A DNA stretch of 64,000 nt. Source: Agrococcus carbonis (GTDB lineage Bacteria > Actinomycetota > Actinomycetes > Actinomycetales > Microbacteriaceae). A program made the position numbers and the translations under genes. Positions 48,181 to 57,332 of the stretch are shown here, one piece after another. The stretch covers positions 186,001 to 250,000 of the forward strand of contig NZ_LT629734.1 in assembly GCF_900104705.1 (NCBI RefSeq). Reading direction: 5' to 3'. The first letter of the stretch is position 1. Each line of letters opens with the position of its first letter. Below the pieces are notes generated by a model. It searched no databases. It saw only the letters and a list, made by a program, of their open reading frames with translations, and was not told the origin of the DNA.

Positions 48181-49020
48181 TCAGAGGCGGGCTGCGTGGA
48201 TGCGCGAGACGATGATCGCCTTCGCGCCGACGTCGTCGAGCGCGTCCATGATGTGGTTGGTGTCGTCGCGGCGCACCATGACGCGCACGGCGACCCAGCC
48301 CTCCTTCTGCAGGGGGCTCACGGTCGCGCTCTCGAAGCCGTGCGCGATCGCGATCGCGGCGTCGAGGTGGGTGCGCTCGATGTCGTAGTCGACGAGCACG
48401 TAGTCGCGCGCGACCATGACGCCGTCGAGTCGGCGCTTCAGGCGCGACAGGCCGGGCGGGTTGCTGCCGTTCGAGATGAGCACGGCCTCGCTCGTGAGGA
48501 TCGGGTCGCCGAAGACCTCGAGGCCCTGGGCGCGCAGCGTCGCACCGGTCTCGACGACGTCGGCCACCGCATCCGCGACCCCGAGCCGCACGGCCGACTC
48601 GACGGCGCCGTCGAGGCGCACGAGCTGCGCGGTGACGCCGAGCGAGGCGAGGTGCTGCTCGACGAGCAGCGTGTAGCTCGAGGCGATCCGCACGCCCTGC
48701 AGGTCGGCGGCGCTCTGGAAGCGGCCGGCGGGGCCGGCGAAGCGGAACGTGGAGCGCGCGAAGCCGAGCCCCTCGACCTCGTGGGCGTCGGAGCCGGAGT
48801 CGAGCAGCAGGTCGCGGCCGGTGATGCCGACGTCGAGCGCGCCCGAGCCGACGTAGGTCGCGATGTCGCGCGGGCGGAGGAAGAAGAACTCCACCTCGTT
48901 GCGCGCGTCGACGACGATGAGCTCCTTGCCGTCGCGGCGGCCGCGGTAGCCGGCCTCGTCGAGCATCCAGGCGGCCGTCTCGGCCAGCGAGCCCTTGTTG
49001 GGCACGGCGATCTTCAGCAT
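48181..49020 (-). CDS. hisG: ATP phosphoribosyltransferase, long form
   Basis: Catalyses the first, histidine-inhibited step of histidine synthesis. The 279 residues make the long HisG form with a C-terminal regulatory domain (about 200-279). Landmarks are [13 protein letters not shown], the [22 protein letters not shown] segment and [19 protein letters not shown], the phosphoribosyl pyrophosphate loop. The ATG at 49020 follows AAGGGAAC. It lies 39 bp after hisE and starts the compact hisG-hisF-hisI part of the cluster. Confidence 0.97.
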   Translation of the reverse strand: MLKIAVPNKGSLAETAAWMLDEAGYRGRRDGKELIVVDARNEVEFFFLRPRDIATYVGSGALDVGITGRDLLLDSGSDAHEVEGLGFARSTFRFAGPAGRFQSAADLQGVRIASSYTLLVEQHLASLGVTAQLVRLDGAVESAVRLGVADAVADVVETGATLRAQGLEVFGDPILTSEAVLISNGSNPPGLSRLKRRLDGVMVARDYVLVDYDIERTHLDAAIAIAHGFESATVSPLQKEGWVAVRVMVRRDDTNHIMDALDDVGAKAIIVSRIHAARL

Positions 49021-49059
49021 GGGTTCCCTTGCAGGTCTGACGGATGTGGGGACAGCGCG

Positions 49060-49323
49060 TCAGAGATGTCGGTAGACGTCCTGCAGGCTGATGCCCTTCG
49101 CCAGCATGAGCACCTGCAGGTGGTACAGCAGCTGCGAGATCTCGAGCGCCGTGTCCTCATCGGTCTCGTGCTCGGCCGCCATCCACACCTCAGCGGCCTC
49201 CTCGACGATCTTCTTGCCGATCGCGTGCACGCCGGCGTCGACGAGCTCGACGGTGCGGGAGCCCTCTCGGCGCTCGGCGAGGGTGCGCTCGAGCTCGGCG
49301 TGCAGCTCGTCGAAGGTCTTCAC
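49060..49323 (-). CDS. hisE: Phosphoribosyl-ATP pyrophosphatase
   Basis: Removes pyrophosphate from PR-ATP, the second histidine step. The 87-residue all-helical protein shows [39 protein letters not shown] with the metal-binding EEAAE motif, and [18 protein letters not shown]. The start is GTG at 49323, which overlaps the rpe stop and also has a leaderless-type -10 box six bases upstream, so it may be made either way. It heads the his/trp unit. Confidence 0.96.
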   Translation of the reverse strand: MKTFDELHAELERTLAERREGSRTVELVDAGVHAIGKKIVEEAAEVWMAAEHETDEDTALEISQLLYHLQVLMLAKGISLQDVYRHL

Positions 49324-50072
49324 CGGTCCAGGCTACCGGCCGCGTCGTCGGCGTCGGCGCCGAGGCCCTTGCCGGCGGTGCCGCGGTGGATGGCCGAGAG
49401 GTCGATGCGCCCGGTGTCGAACGCGCCGCGGCCGGCGTCGCGCAGCGTCGCGATGCGCTCGGCGGGCGAGGCGTGGCCGTAGACGGCGCTGCCGGCGACG
49501 AAGACGTCGGCGCCCGAGGCTGCGGCGATGGGCAGCGTGTCGGCCGTGATGCCGCCGTCGACCTGCAGCGCGAGCTCGATGCCGAGCTCCTCCGCCTTGG
49601 TGCGGAGCGCCTCGACCTTCGGCAGCATGTCGGGCATGAACGCCTGGCCGCCGAAGCCGGGCTCGACCGTCATGACGAGCACCATGTCGAACTCGGGCAG
49701 GTGCTCGATGACGGCGTCGACGAGCGTGCCGGGCTTGAGCGCGATCGCGGCGCGCGTGCCGCGGGCGCGCAGCTCGCGTGCGAGCGAGACGGCGTCGCGC
49801 GTCGCCTCGGCGTGGAAGGTGACCGAGTCGACGCGGTCGATCGCGTACTGCGGCGCCCACGTGTCGGGGTCGTCGATCATGAGGTGCACGTCGATCGGCA
49901 GCTCGGTGACCTCGGCGATGCGCTCGACCATCGGCAGCCCGAACGTGAGGTTGGGCACGAAGTGCGCATCCATGACGTCGACGTGCACGCCGTCGGCGCT
50001 CGCGATCTTCCCGAGGTCGCGCTCGAGGTTGACGAAGTCGGCCGACAGGATGCTGGGGTGGATCCTGACCAT
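49320..50072 (-). CDS. rpe: Ribulose-phosphate 3-epimerase
   Basis: Interconverts ribulose- and xylulose-5-phosphate. The 250-residue barrel has [31 protein letters not shown] with metal and catalytic residues, [24 protein letters not shown] and [11 protein letters not shown]. It is about 30 residues longer than usual because of a polar tail ([16 protein letters not shown] onward), which also carries the hisE promoter. The ATG at 50072 has a -10 box seven bases upstream. It follows rsmB and precedes hisE. Confidence 0.97.
   Translation of the reverse strand: MVRIHPSILSADFVNLERDLGKIASADGVHVDVMDAHFVPNLTFGLPMVERIAEVTELPIDVHLMIDDPDTWAPQYAIDRVDSVTFHAEATRDAVSLARELRARGTRAAIALKPGTLVDAVIEHLPEFDMVLVMTVEPGFGGQAFMPDMLPKVEALRTKAEELGIELALQVDGGITADTLPIAAASGADVFVAGSAVYGHASPAERIATLRDAGRGAFDTGRIDLSAIHRGTAGKGLGADADDAAGSLDR
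49330..49335 (-). promoter_or_regulatory. Leaderless-type -10 box of hisE (TAGCCT)
   Basis: TAGCCT ends six bases before the hisE GTG, inside the last codons of rpe. It could drive the whole his/trp-lgt unit. Confidence 0.5.
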
Positions 50073-50079
50073 GGGTTCC

Positions 50080-50085
50080 AGCCTA
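50080..50085 (-). promoter_or_regulatory. Leaderless-type -10 box of rpe (TAGGCT)
   Basis: TAGGCT ends seven bases before the rpe ATG in the 29-bp gap after rsmB, giving rpe its own probable start of transcription. Confidence 0.55.
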
Positions 50086-50101
50086 TCCGGCTGTGCGTGG
50101 C

Positions 50102-51460
50102 CTATCGGTCGGCCGTCGTGAGCAGCTGGATGAACATCGCGTCGGTGCCGTTGCGGTGCGGCCACAGCTGCACGGCCGCGCCCGTCTCCCCCAGCGCGAT
50201 CCCCGGCGAGAGCTCGGCGACCACCGCGCCGGTGTCGACCGGCTCGAGGCCGAGCGCAGCGGCGCGGTCGACGATCGCGCGCGTCTCGGCGAGGTGCGGC
50301 GAGCACGTGACGTAGGCGAGCAGCCCGCCGGGCTTGAGGGCGCGGGCGGATGCGGCGAGCAGCTCGGCCTGCAGGGTCGCGAGCGCGGGCACGTCGGAGG
50401 GCTCCTTGCGCCAGCGCGCCTCCGGCCGGCGGCGGAGCGCCCCGAGCCCCGTGCACGGGGCATCGAGCAGGATGCGGTCGAACGCGGCCTCGGTGTCGCC
50501 CTCGCCGTAGCGGCGGCCGTCGCCCGTGACGACGCGTGCTCGAGCATCCGGGAAGCGCTCGCCGACTGCGCGCACCGCCTGCCGCACGAGCTTCGCGCGG
50601 TGGGGCGCGACCTCGTTGGCCTCGAGCTGCGCGCCGCCGATCGCGGCCTCGGCCGCCATGAGCGCCGCCTTGCCGCCGGGGCCCGCGCAGACGTCGAGCC
50701 ACCGCTCCCCGGCCGCGACCGGCCGCGCGCGGGTGAGCGCGAGCGCGGCGAGTTGGCTGCCGGCGTCCTGCACGCGCCAGCTGCCGCCCGCGACCTGCGG
50801 CAGGCGCGCGGGGTCGCCGGCGGGCGCGATGCGGCCGATCGGGCTCGCTGTCGCCTCGAGCGCGAGCTCGTCGGGGCGCGCGAGGCCCGGCAGCGCCACG
50901 AGCTGCACAGCAGGCGGGTCGTTGTCGGCCGCGAGCAGCTCGGGCAGCTCGTCGGCGGCGCCCTCGCGCTCGAGGGTGCGACGGAGTGCGCGCAGCACCC
51001 ACGTGGGGTGCCCGGTCTCGAGGGCGAGCCGCTCGTCGGCGGGGAGGTCGGCGGCGATCCGCGCGAGGCGCTCGTCGGCGGGCACCTCGCTCAGCCGTCG
51101 CAGCACCGCGTTGGCGAAGCCGGCGCGGCCCTTGTGGCGGCCCAGCAGCGCGACCGTCTCGTGCACGGCCGCGTGCGAGGGCACCCGCATGTGCGCGAGC
51201 TGGTGCGAGCCGATGCGCAGCGTCGCGAGGGTCTCGGGGTCGATCTCCGTGATCGGGCGACCCGCGGCGTCGGCGATGAGTGCGTCGTGCTGCCCCTGCC
51301 AGCGGAGCGTGCCGTAGGCGAGCTCGGTCGCGAAGCCCGCGTCGGCGGCGCTGAGATGGGCCTCGCGGATGCGCTTCGGCAGCAGCAGGTTGGCGTAGGC
51401 GTCGTCGCGGGCGACGTCGAGGACGACGTCGCGGGCGAGCTGGCGAGGGTTGGCGGTCAT
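50102..51460 (-). CDS. rsmB: 16S rRNA m5C methyltransferase, RsmB/Fmu family
   Basis: SAM-dependent cytosine-5 methyltransferase acting on 16S rRNA (position 967 in E. coli). Residues 1-150 form a NusB-like RNA-binding domain (ARDVVLDVARDDAYANLLLP, ELAYGTLRWQG, AVLRRLSE). The methyltransferase follows with the SAM site DVCAGPGGKAALMA, DRILLDAPCTGLGALRRRPEARWR carrying one conserved Cys, and YVTCSPHLAETRAIV carrying the other. The ATG overlaps the fmt stop (ATGA), so it is coupled to the repeat-extended end of fmt. Confidence 0.95.
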   Translation of the reverse strand: MTANPRQLARDVVLDVARDDAYANLLLPKRIREAHLSAADAGFATELAYGTLRWQGQHDALIADAAGRPITEIDPETLATLRIGSHQLAHMRVPSHAAVHETVALLGRHKGRAGFANAVLRRLSEVPADERLARIAADLPADERLALETGHPTWVLRALRRTLEREGAADELPELLAADNDPPAVQLVALPGLARPDELALEATASPIGRIAPAGDPARLPQVAGGSWRVQDAGSQLAALALTRARPVAAGERWLDVCAGPGGKAALMAAEAAIGGAQLEANEVAPHRAKLVRQAVRAVGERFPDARARVVTGDGRRYGEGDTEAAFDRILLDAPCTGLGALRRRPEARWRKEPSDVPALATLQAELLAASARALKPGGLLAYVTCSPHLAETRAIVDRAAALGLEPVDTGAVVAELSPGIALGETGAAVQLWPHRNGTDAMFIQLLTTADR

Positions 51461-52593
51461 GCGCGGGGCTCCGGTCTCGTGACGCGTCCGCCTTCGGCGG
51501 GCGCTCCTCGACCTACGGAACCGCGTCCGCCTTCGGCGGGCGCTCCTCGACCCACGGAACCGCGTCCGCCTTCGGCGGGCGCTCCTCGACCCACAGAACC
51601 GAGTCCGCCTTCGGCGGGCGCTCCTCGACCTACGGAACCGCGTCCGCCTTCGGCGGGCGCTCCTCGACCTACGTCGAATCTCGCCGTGCCGCCGCGGCCC
51701 CGCAGCCAGTCAGCGCCCGCCATCGGGCGCTTGCCCGCTGGCTGCACCTCGATGAGCTCGAGCGGGGTGCTGCCGGTCCCGACGACGGCGGTGCGGCCGG
51801 CGAGGGCGACCTCGCCCGGCGCGAGCGGCTCGGCGCCGGAGCGCGCGAGCGCCAGCAGCTTCACCCGCTCGCCCTCGCTCTCGGAGGTCTGCAGCATCGC
51901 GTGCGCGCCGGGCTCGGGCGTGACGCCCCGGAAGCGCGCGAGCAGCGCCGGCGCGGTGCGCGTGAAGTCGAGGGCGCCGTCGGCGAGCGTGAGCTTGGGC
52001 GCGAACGTCGGCGCGCCCGACTGCTCCTCGAAGACCGCCGTGCCGTCGGCGATCGCGTCGACCGCCTCGACGAGCTCGCGCGCGCCGACCTCGGCGAGGT
52101 GCGCGAGCAGTGCGCCCGCGGTCGCGCCCTCCGGGATCTCGGCCTCGCGCATCCGCACCACCGGCCCCGCATCGAGCTCGGGCACGAGCCGGAAGACCGA
52201 CACGCCCGTGACGCCGTGCCCGTCGATGAGCGCGCGCTGCACGGGCGCGGCGCCGCGGTAGTCGGGCAGCAGCGAGAAGTGCAGGTTGATCCAGCCGTGC
52301 GGCGGCATCGACAGCAGCGGCTCGCGCACGAGGCCGCCGTAGGCGACGACGACGGCGAGCTCGGGCTCGAGCGCCGCGATGCGCGCGGTCGCCTCGGCGT
52401 CGAGCCGGTTCGCCTCGATGACGGGCAGACCGAGCGCCTCGGCGGCCGCCGCGACGGGCGTCGGCGTCAGCACGCGCTTGCGCCCCTGGGGCGACGCCGC
52501 GCGCGTGACGACGGCCGCGATCTCGTGCCGCGCGGCGAGCGCCTCGAGGCTGGGGACGGCGGCGGCCGGACTGCCGGCGAAGACGATGCGCAT
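51457..52593 (-). CDS. fmt: Methionyl-tRNA formyltransferase with a repeat-derived C-terminal tail
   Basis: Formylates initiator Met-tRNA with 10-formyl-THF. The core is normal: MRIVFAGSPAAAVPSL, the catalytic loop NLHFSLLPDYRGAAPVQ with His and, further on, the Asp of the family, and a C-terminal OB-like domain ending near DWLRGRGGTARF at residue 306. Then come five copies of the 13-residue unit VGRGAPAEGGRGS and the end VTRPEPRA, making 378 residues where about 305-315 is usual. The tail is encoded by 39-bp direct repeats resembling intergenic REP elements. The start at 52593 follows GGAGG; an ATG seven codons upstream is less likely. Confidence 0.95.
   Translation of the reverse strand: MRIVFAGSPAAAVPSLEALAARHEIAAVVTRAASPQGRKRVLTPTPVAAAAEALGLPVIEANRLDAEATARIAALEPELAVVVAYGGLVREPLLSMPPHGWINLHFSLLPDYRGAAPVQRALIDGHGVTGVSVFRLVPELDAGPVVRMREAEIPEGATAGALLAHLAEVGARELVEAVDAIADGTAVFEEQSGAPTFAPKLTLADGALDFTRTAPALLARFRGVTPEPGAHAMLQTSESEGERVKLLALARSGAEPLAPGEVALAGRTAVVGTGSTPLELIEVQPAGKRPMAGADWLRGRGGTARFDVGRGAPAEGGRGSVGRGAPAEGGLGSVGRGAPAEGGRGSVGRGAPAEGGRGSVGRGAPAEGGRVTRPEPRA
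51483..51677. repeat. Five tandem 39-bp repeats inside the 3' end of fmt
   Basis: Five near-identical 39-bp units run from 51483, 51522, 51561, 51600 and 51639. Each holds a hairpin core GTCCGCC-TTC-GGCGGGC and then CTCCTCGACC. Together with GGTCTCG at 51473-51479 the first unit has the outline GGTCTCG...[hairpin]...CTCGACC of the REP-like elements at 32.7 kb. As 39 is a multiple of three, the copies keep the fmt frame open. Confidence 0.9.
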
Positions 52594-52634
52594 GGTGCCT
52601 CCATCCTCCCGCATCCGGGCTCGACCCTCGGCGA

Positions 52635-54581
52635 TCAGAGGCCCTCGAAGGGCTCCGGGTCGTCGAAGCGGATGCGGAGCCGGGCCGGCGCCGAGGGCTT
52701 CCGCGGCCGGGTGGCCTCGGCGAGCACGCGGCCGCGCGCGATGCCCGCGACGCGCGCGCCGTCGGCGTAGGCGAAGCGGGCGATCGCGCGCTCGAGGTCG
52801 CCGTCGCGCGCGCCCTCGGCCGGTACAGGCCCGAGCACGTCGAGGTGCTCGACCTCGCCGAGCGCCTCGAGCGCCTCGGCGACGGCGTCGGGGTGCCCGA
52901 CGACGGATGCGGTGCGCACGGCGGGCGGGAACCGGAGCGCGCGGCGCTCGGCGAGCTCGGCCTTCGCGAACGGCACGGTCGTGTCGCCCGTGAGCGCCGT
53001 CACGGCGATGCCCGCGACGCCCGCGAGCACGATCGTGGCGCCGTCGGCGGCGAGCGCGGTCGCGGTCGCCCACTGCCGCACGGCCTCCTCCCCCACGCGC
53101 AGGCCCTCGCGCGCGAGCAGCGTGTCGCCGTCGAGCAGGATGACCGCGCCGTAGCCGCCATCGGCGATCGGCTCGGCGCCGCGCGTGGCGATCACCAGCC
53201 GCGGCCTGCCGTCGACCCGCAGGCGCTCGTGGTCGCCGTCGGCGACGACGACCGGCACGCCGGGGAAGGCGCGCCCGAGCTCCTCGGCGATGCGTGTCGA
53301 GCCGCGGCCCACCTCAGTGAGCGCGGTGCCGTGGCACGAGGGGCACTGCCAGCCTGCGGCGAGCCGACCGCACAGCCGGCACGACGGGGCGGCGCCGCGC
53401 GAGCGCCGGCCGAGGGGACCGCCGCACGCCGCGCAGCGCGCTCGCGTGCCGCAGTCGCCGCAGCGGAGGCCCGGCGCGTGCCCTGGGCGCGCGACCTGCA
53501 CGAGCACGGGCCGCTCGGCGAGCGCCTCGGACGCCGCGCGGAACGCGGCGGCGGGCACGCGCCGGCCGTCGTCGGCGAGCGCGGTGGGCAGCACGCGGCG
53601 GCGGTGCGCGCCGACCCGCTCGTGCTCGAGGAAGCCCAGCTCGACGAGCCGCTCGGCGTCGCTCGAGCGGGCGTGGCCGGCGATGACGAGCGCGCAGCCG
53701 GTCTGCGCCTGCCGCACGAGCGCCGCGTCGCGCGCGTGCACCCATGGCGAGAGCGGCTCGGCCAGGAGCGGGTCGCCGTCCTCCCAGACGACCAGCAGCC
53801 CGAGCCGCGCAGCCGGTGCGTAGACGGCCGAGCGCGGGCCGATGATCGCGAGCGGCTCGCCCTCGAGGCAGCGCAGGAACCCTCGGTAGCGCTCGGGGTT
53901 CTTCTGCCGCGCGTCGAGCTCGACGACGCGCTCGGCGCCGACGGCGGTGGCGAGGGCGAGGCGGAGCTGCCGCTGGTCGCGGTGGTCGGGCACGACGACG
54001 ATCGCCTGCTCGCCGCGCTCGAGCGCCTGCCTCACGAGCGCGGCGAGCGCGACCGCCCAGCGCCCGATCCACTGCGGGCCGTCCTCGCCGGCCTCCGCGC
54101 CGCCGGCGACCTCGACGACGCCGCCCGCGCACTCCATCGCCACCCGGCGACGGTCGGCGACGAGCCCGGGCAGCACGGCGGCGGACTCAGGCAGCTCCGG
54201 CAGCGTGGGCAGCGCCGCCCGCTCCCCCGCGAGCCACTGCTTCTCGACGCGCGCCTGCCTCCCGGGGATCGCGACGCGCAGCACGTCGGCGGCCCCGCCC
54301 GCCGCCCGGTCGGCGACGGCGCGCGCGAGCGCCCACACCTCGGGCTGCAGCACGGGCACCGCCGAGACGACCTGCTCGATGTCCGCGACCTCGCCCTCCC
54401 AGGCCCGCGCATCCGCGACCTCGACGACCCAGCCCGTCGCGAGCCGGTCGCCCCGCAGCGGCACGCGCACGCGCACGCCTGGCCCGACGCCCTCCATGCC
54501 CGGCGGCACCCGGTACTCGAAGAGCCGGTCGAGCTGCGGCAGCCGCGAGTCGACGACGACCCGCGCGTACCGGGCCGGCAA
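52635..54581 (-). CDS. priA: PriA-like primosomal protein N' without helicase motifs
   Basis: Homologue of the replication-restart protein PriA. The N-terminal DNA-binding domain (YARVVVDSRLPQLDRLFEYRVPPG) and the zinc-binding cysteines (CGDCGTRARCAACGGPL, CRLCG, CPSCHG) are present in the 648 residues. The ATPase parts are degenerate: no Walker A GxxGxGKT is found before IVVVPDHRDQRQL, and the DEAH box is replaced by VVWEDGDP. This loss is typical of actinobacterial members, which are not expected to unwind DNA. The start appears to be TTG at 54581, three bases after the metK stop; it lacks a good ribosome site, so a later start is possible. Confidence 0.88.
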   Translation of the reverse strand: MPARYARVVVDSRLPQLDRLFEYRVPPGMEGVGPGVRVRVPLRGDRLATGWVVEVADARAWEGEVADIEQVVSAVPVLQPEVWALARAVADRAAGGAADVLRVAIPGRQARVEKQWLAGERAALPTLPELPESAAVLPGLVADRRRVAMECAGGVVEVAGGAEAGEDGPQWIGRWAVALAALVRQALERGEQAIVVVPDHRDQRQLRLALATAVGAERVVELDARQKNPERYRGFLRCLEGEPLAIIGPRSAVYAPAARLGLLVVWEDGDPLLAEPLSPWVHARDAALVRQAQTGCALVIAGHARSSDAERLVELGFLEHERVGAHRRRVLPTALADDGRRVPAAAFRAASEALAERPVLVQVARPGHAPGLRCGDCGTRARCAACGGPLGRRSRGAAPSCRLCGRLAAGWQCPSCHGTALTEVGRGSTRIAEELGRAFPGVPVVVADGDHERLRVDGRPRLVIATRGAEPIADGGYGAVILLDGDTLLAREGLRVGEEAVRQWATATALAADGATIVLAGVAGIAVTALTGDTTVPFAKAELAERRALRFPPAVRTASVVGHPDAVAEALEALGEVEHLDVLGPVPAEGARDGDLERAIARFAYADGARVAGIARGRVLAEATRPRKPSAPARLRIRFDDPEPFEGL

Positions 54582-54584
54582 GGC

Positions 54585-55772
54585 TCAGAGCCCCGCGGCG
54601 GTGCGCAGCGCGTCGACGCGGTCGAGCCGTTCCCAGGTGAAGCCGGGCAGCTCGCGGCCGAAGTGGCCGTAGGCGGCCGTCTGGCGGTAGATCGGGCGGC
54701 GCAGGTCGAGGTCGCGCACGATCGCGCCGGGGCGCAGGTCGAAGACCTCGAGGATCGCGGCCTGGATCGCCTCGTCGGAGACGGCGCCGGTGCCGAACGA
54801 CTCGACGTAGATGCCGACGGGCTGCGCCATGCCGATCGCGTACGCCGCCTGCACCTCGAGCCGCGACGCGAGGCCTGCGGCGACGGCGTTCTTCGCGACC
54901 CAGCGCAGCGCGTACGCGGCCGAGCGGTCGACCTTCGACGGGTCCTTGCCGCTGAACGCGCCGCCGCCGTGGCGCGCGGCGCCCCCGTAGGTGTCGACGA
55001 TGATCTTGCGTCCCGTGAGGCCCGCGTCGCCCTTCGGGCCGCCCGTGAGGAACGAGCCCGAGGGGTTGACGATCGTGCGCATCGCGCTCGCGTCGAGGCC
55101 GAGCTGCGACACGACCGGCTCGATGACGTGCTCGGAGACGGCGTCCCGGATCTCGTCGCCCGTCACCCCGGGCGCGTGCTGCGTCGAGACGAGCACGGCG
55201 TCGACGGTCACGGGCGTGAAGCCGTCGTAGCCGATCGTCACCTGGGTCTTGCCGTCGGGGCGAAGCCACGGGATCTCGCCCGAGCGACGCACGGCGGCGA
55301 GGCGCTCGGCGAGGCGGTGCGCCGCCCACGCGGTCGCGGGCATGAAGGTGGGCGTCTCGTCGGTCGCGAAGCCGAACATGATGCCCTGGTCGCCGGCGCC
55401 GTCGCGGTCGAGCGGGTCGACCGAGCCGCCTCGCGCCTCGATCGCGGTGTCGACGCCCGTCGCGATCTCGCTCGACTGCTCCCCGATCGAGACGGTGACG
55501 CCGCACGAGTGCCCGTCGAACGAGACCTCGCTCGAGTCGTAGCCGATGTCGACGATCGTCTTCCGCGCGAGCGACGCGATGTCGACGTAGCCGGTCGTCC
55601 GCACCTCGCCCGCGACGTGCACGAGGCCCGTGGTGACGAGCGTCTCGACGGCGACCCGCGCCTCCGGGTCCTGGGCGAGCATCGCGTCGAGCACGGCATC
55701 CGAGATCTGGTCGGAGATCTTGTCGGGGTGCCCCTCGGTGACGGACTCGGACGTGAACAGCCGAAGGCTCAC
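54585..55772 (-). CDS. metK: S-adenosylmethionine synthase
   Basis: Makes SAM from methionine and ATP. The 395-residue protein has the family motifs: [25 protein letters not shown] with the catalytic His, [15 protein letters not shown], the glycine-rich [25 protein letters not shown], and [30 protein letters not shown]. The start is GTG at 55772, overlapping the coaBC stop (GTGA). It is part of gmk-rpoZ-coaBC-metK-priA-fmt-rsmB. Confidence 0.98.
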   Translation of the reverse strand: MSLRLFTSESVTEGHPDKISDQISDAVLDAMLAQDPEARVAVETLVTTGLVHVAGEVRTTGYVDIASLARKTIVDIGYDSSEVSFDGHSCGVTVSIGEQSSEIATGVDTAIEARGGSVDPLDRDGAGDQGIMFGFATDETPTFMPATAWAAHRLAERLAAVRRSGEIPWLRPDGKTQVTIGYDGFTPVTVDAVLVSTQHAPGVTGDEIRDAVSEHVIEPVVSQLGLDASAMRTIVNPSGSFLTGGPKGDAGLTGRKIIVDTYGGAARHGGGAFSGKDPSKVDRSAAYALRWVAKNAVAAGLASRLEVQAAYAIGMAQPVGIYVESFGTGAVSDEAIQAAILEVFDLRPGAIVRDLDLRRPIYRQTAAYGHFGRELPGFTWERLDRVDALRTAAGL

Positions 55773-56995
55773 TCGGCTCCCTCCTCGCGCGGGGCCAGGT
55801 GCTCCGCGATGGCGTCGATGATGTCGCGGGCCACTGACGCCTTGGCGCCGGCGCTCTCGGCGATGACGCCGGATGCGTCGAGGACGCTCACGCGCGTCGT
55901 CACGTCGCCGAAGCCCTCGGCGTGGCCGACGCGGTTGACCACGAGCAGGTCGGCGCCCTTGCGCGCGAGCTTCGCGCGGCCTCGGTGGATGAGCGCGGTG
56001 TCGTCGGGCTCGGTCTCGGCGGCGAAGCCGACGACGAGGTTCTGGCGCGCGCGGTGCGCGAGGCCAGCGAGGATGTCGGGGTTCTCCGTGAGGGTGAGGG
56101 TCGGCTGCGAGCCCCACTCCTCCTTCGAGCGCTTGCCGTCGGAGACGCCGTCGACGCGGTAGTCGGCGACCGCGGCGGCCATCACGACGACGTCGGCGTC
56201 GGCGTGCGCCTCCATCGCCTCGGCGAGCTGCGCCGTGGTCTCGACCTCGACGAGCGCGACGCCGTCGGGCGCCGGCACGTGCAGGTTGGCGCCGACGAGC
56301 GTCACCGCTGCACCGGCGTCGCGGGCCGCCTCGGCGAGCGCGACGCCCATCGCGCCGCTCGAGCGGTTGCCGAGGAAGCGCACCGGGTCGATGGGCTCGC
56401 GGGTGCCGCCGGCGCTCACGACGAGCGTCCGGCCGGCGAGCGGCGTCGCGTCGGCGCGCTCGGTGGGCGCCTGCGCGACGACGGCGAGCGCGGCGGCCAC
56501 GACCTCCGCCGGCTCCGCCATGCGACCGAGTCCCGAGTCGTCCCCCGTCAGCTGTCCCGCGACGGGCCCGACGATCGTCGCGCCGCGCGCGGCGAGCGTC
56601 GCGACGTTCGCCTGCACCGCCGGCTGCTCCCACATCTCGGTGTGCATCGCCGGCGCGATGACGAGCGGTGCGCGCGACGCGAGCACGGTCGTGCCGAGCA
56701 GGTCGTCGGCGAGGCCGTGGGCGAGCTTCGCGATCGTGTTCGCGGTCGCCGGCAGCACGACGATGAGGTCGGCCTGCTGGCCGAGCGCGACGTGCCGCAC
56801 GCTCGCGACGTCGTCGAAGACCTCGTCGGTGACGGGGTTGCGGCTCAGCGCCTCGAGCGTCGGGCGGCCGATGAAGCGCAGGGCGGATGCGGTGGGCACG
56901 ACGTGCACGTCGTGGCCCGCCTTGACCAGCTCGCGGATGGCGAGCGCAGCCTTGTACGCCGCGATCCCGCCGGAGATCCCGACGACGACGCGCAT
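55769..56995 (-). CDS. coaBC: Bifunctional phosphopantothenoylcysteine decarboxylase/synthase
   Basis: Makes 4'-phosphopantetheine from phosphopantothenate and cysteine in CoA synthesis. Residues 1-180 are the FMN decarboxylase CoaC ([44 protein letters not shown]). Residues 190-408 are the CTP-dependent ligase CoaB ([52 protein letters not shown]). The ATG shares a base with the rpoZ stop (TGATG). The rpoZ-coaBC-metK order is conserved in actinobacteria. Confidence 0.97.
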   Translation of the reverse strand: MRVVVGISGGIAAYKAALAIRELVKAGHDVHVVPTASALRFIGRPTLEALSRNPVTDEVFDDVASVRHVALGQQADLIVVLPATANTIAKLAHGLADDLLGTTVLASRAPLVIAPAMHTEMWEQPAVQANVATLAARGATIVGPVAGQLTGDDSGLGRMAEPAEVVAAALAVVAQAPTERADATPLAGRTLVVSAGGTREPIDPVRFLGNRSSGAMGVALAEAARDAGAAVTLVGANLHVPAPDGVALVEVETTAQLAEAMEAHADADVVVMAAAVADYRVDGVSDGKRSKEEWGSQPTLTLTENPDILAGLAHRARQNLVVGFAAETEPDDTALIHRGRAKLARKGADLLVVNRVGHAEGFGDVTTRVSVLDASGVIAESAGAKASVARDIIDAIAEHLAPREEGAE

Positions 56996-57255
56996 CAGGC
57001 GGAGGCGGTCTCGTCCTTGGTCAGGACGAGCTTGTCCTGGTGGATCTCGTGCAGCGCCACCGAGAGCGGCTTGTCCTCGACCGTGGCGTCGACGAGCGGG
57101 CCGACGTTGTCGAACATCGAGCCCTCGTGGATGTCGGTGTAGTAGTCGTTGATCTGGCGCGCGCGCTTCGACGCGAAGATCACGAGCTGGTACTTGGAGT
57201 CGGCCTTCTCGAGCAGCTCGTCGATCGGCGGGTTGATGATGCCCTGGCTGGCCAT
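56995..57255 (-). CDS. rpoZ: RNA polymerase omega subunit
   Basis: Stabilises RNA polymerase by clamping the beta' subunit. The 86-residue protein carries the actinobacterial omega pattern: [35 protein letters not shown] and [18 protein letters not shown]. The ATG follows a strong AGGAGG site. The 77-bp gap to gmk contains a small hairpin (57282-57286 with 57293-57297), so a separate promoter is possible. Confidence 0.97.
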   Translation of the reverse strand: MASQGIINPPIDELLEKADSKYQLVIFASKRARQINDYYTDIHEGSMFDNVGPLVDATVEDKPLSVALHEIHQDKLVLTKDETASA

Positions 57256-57332
57256 GGGTGCCTCCTGCAGTCGTGATGGATGCGGGTCGGGGCCCGCGCA
57301 AGCTCGTGCGCCGATGGGCGCAATGGACGATT

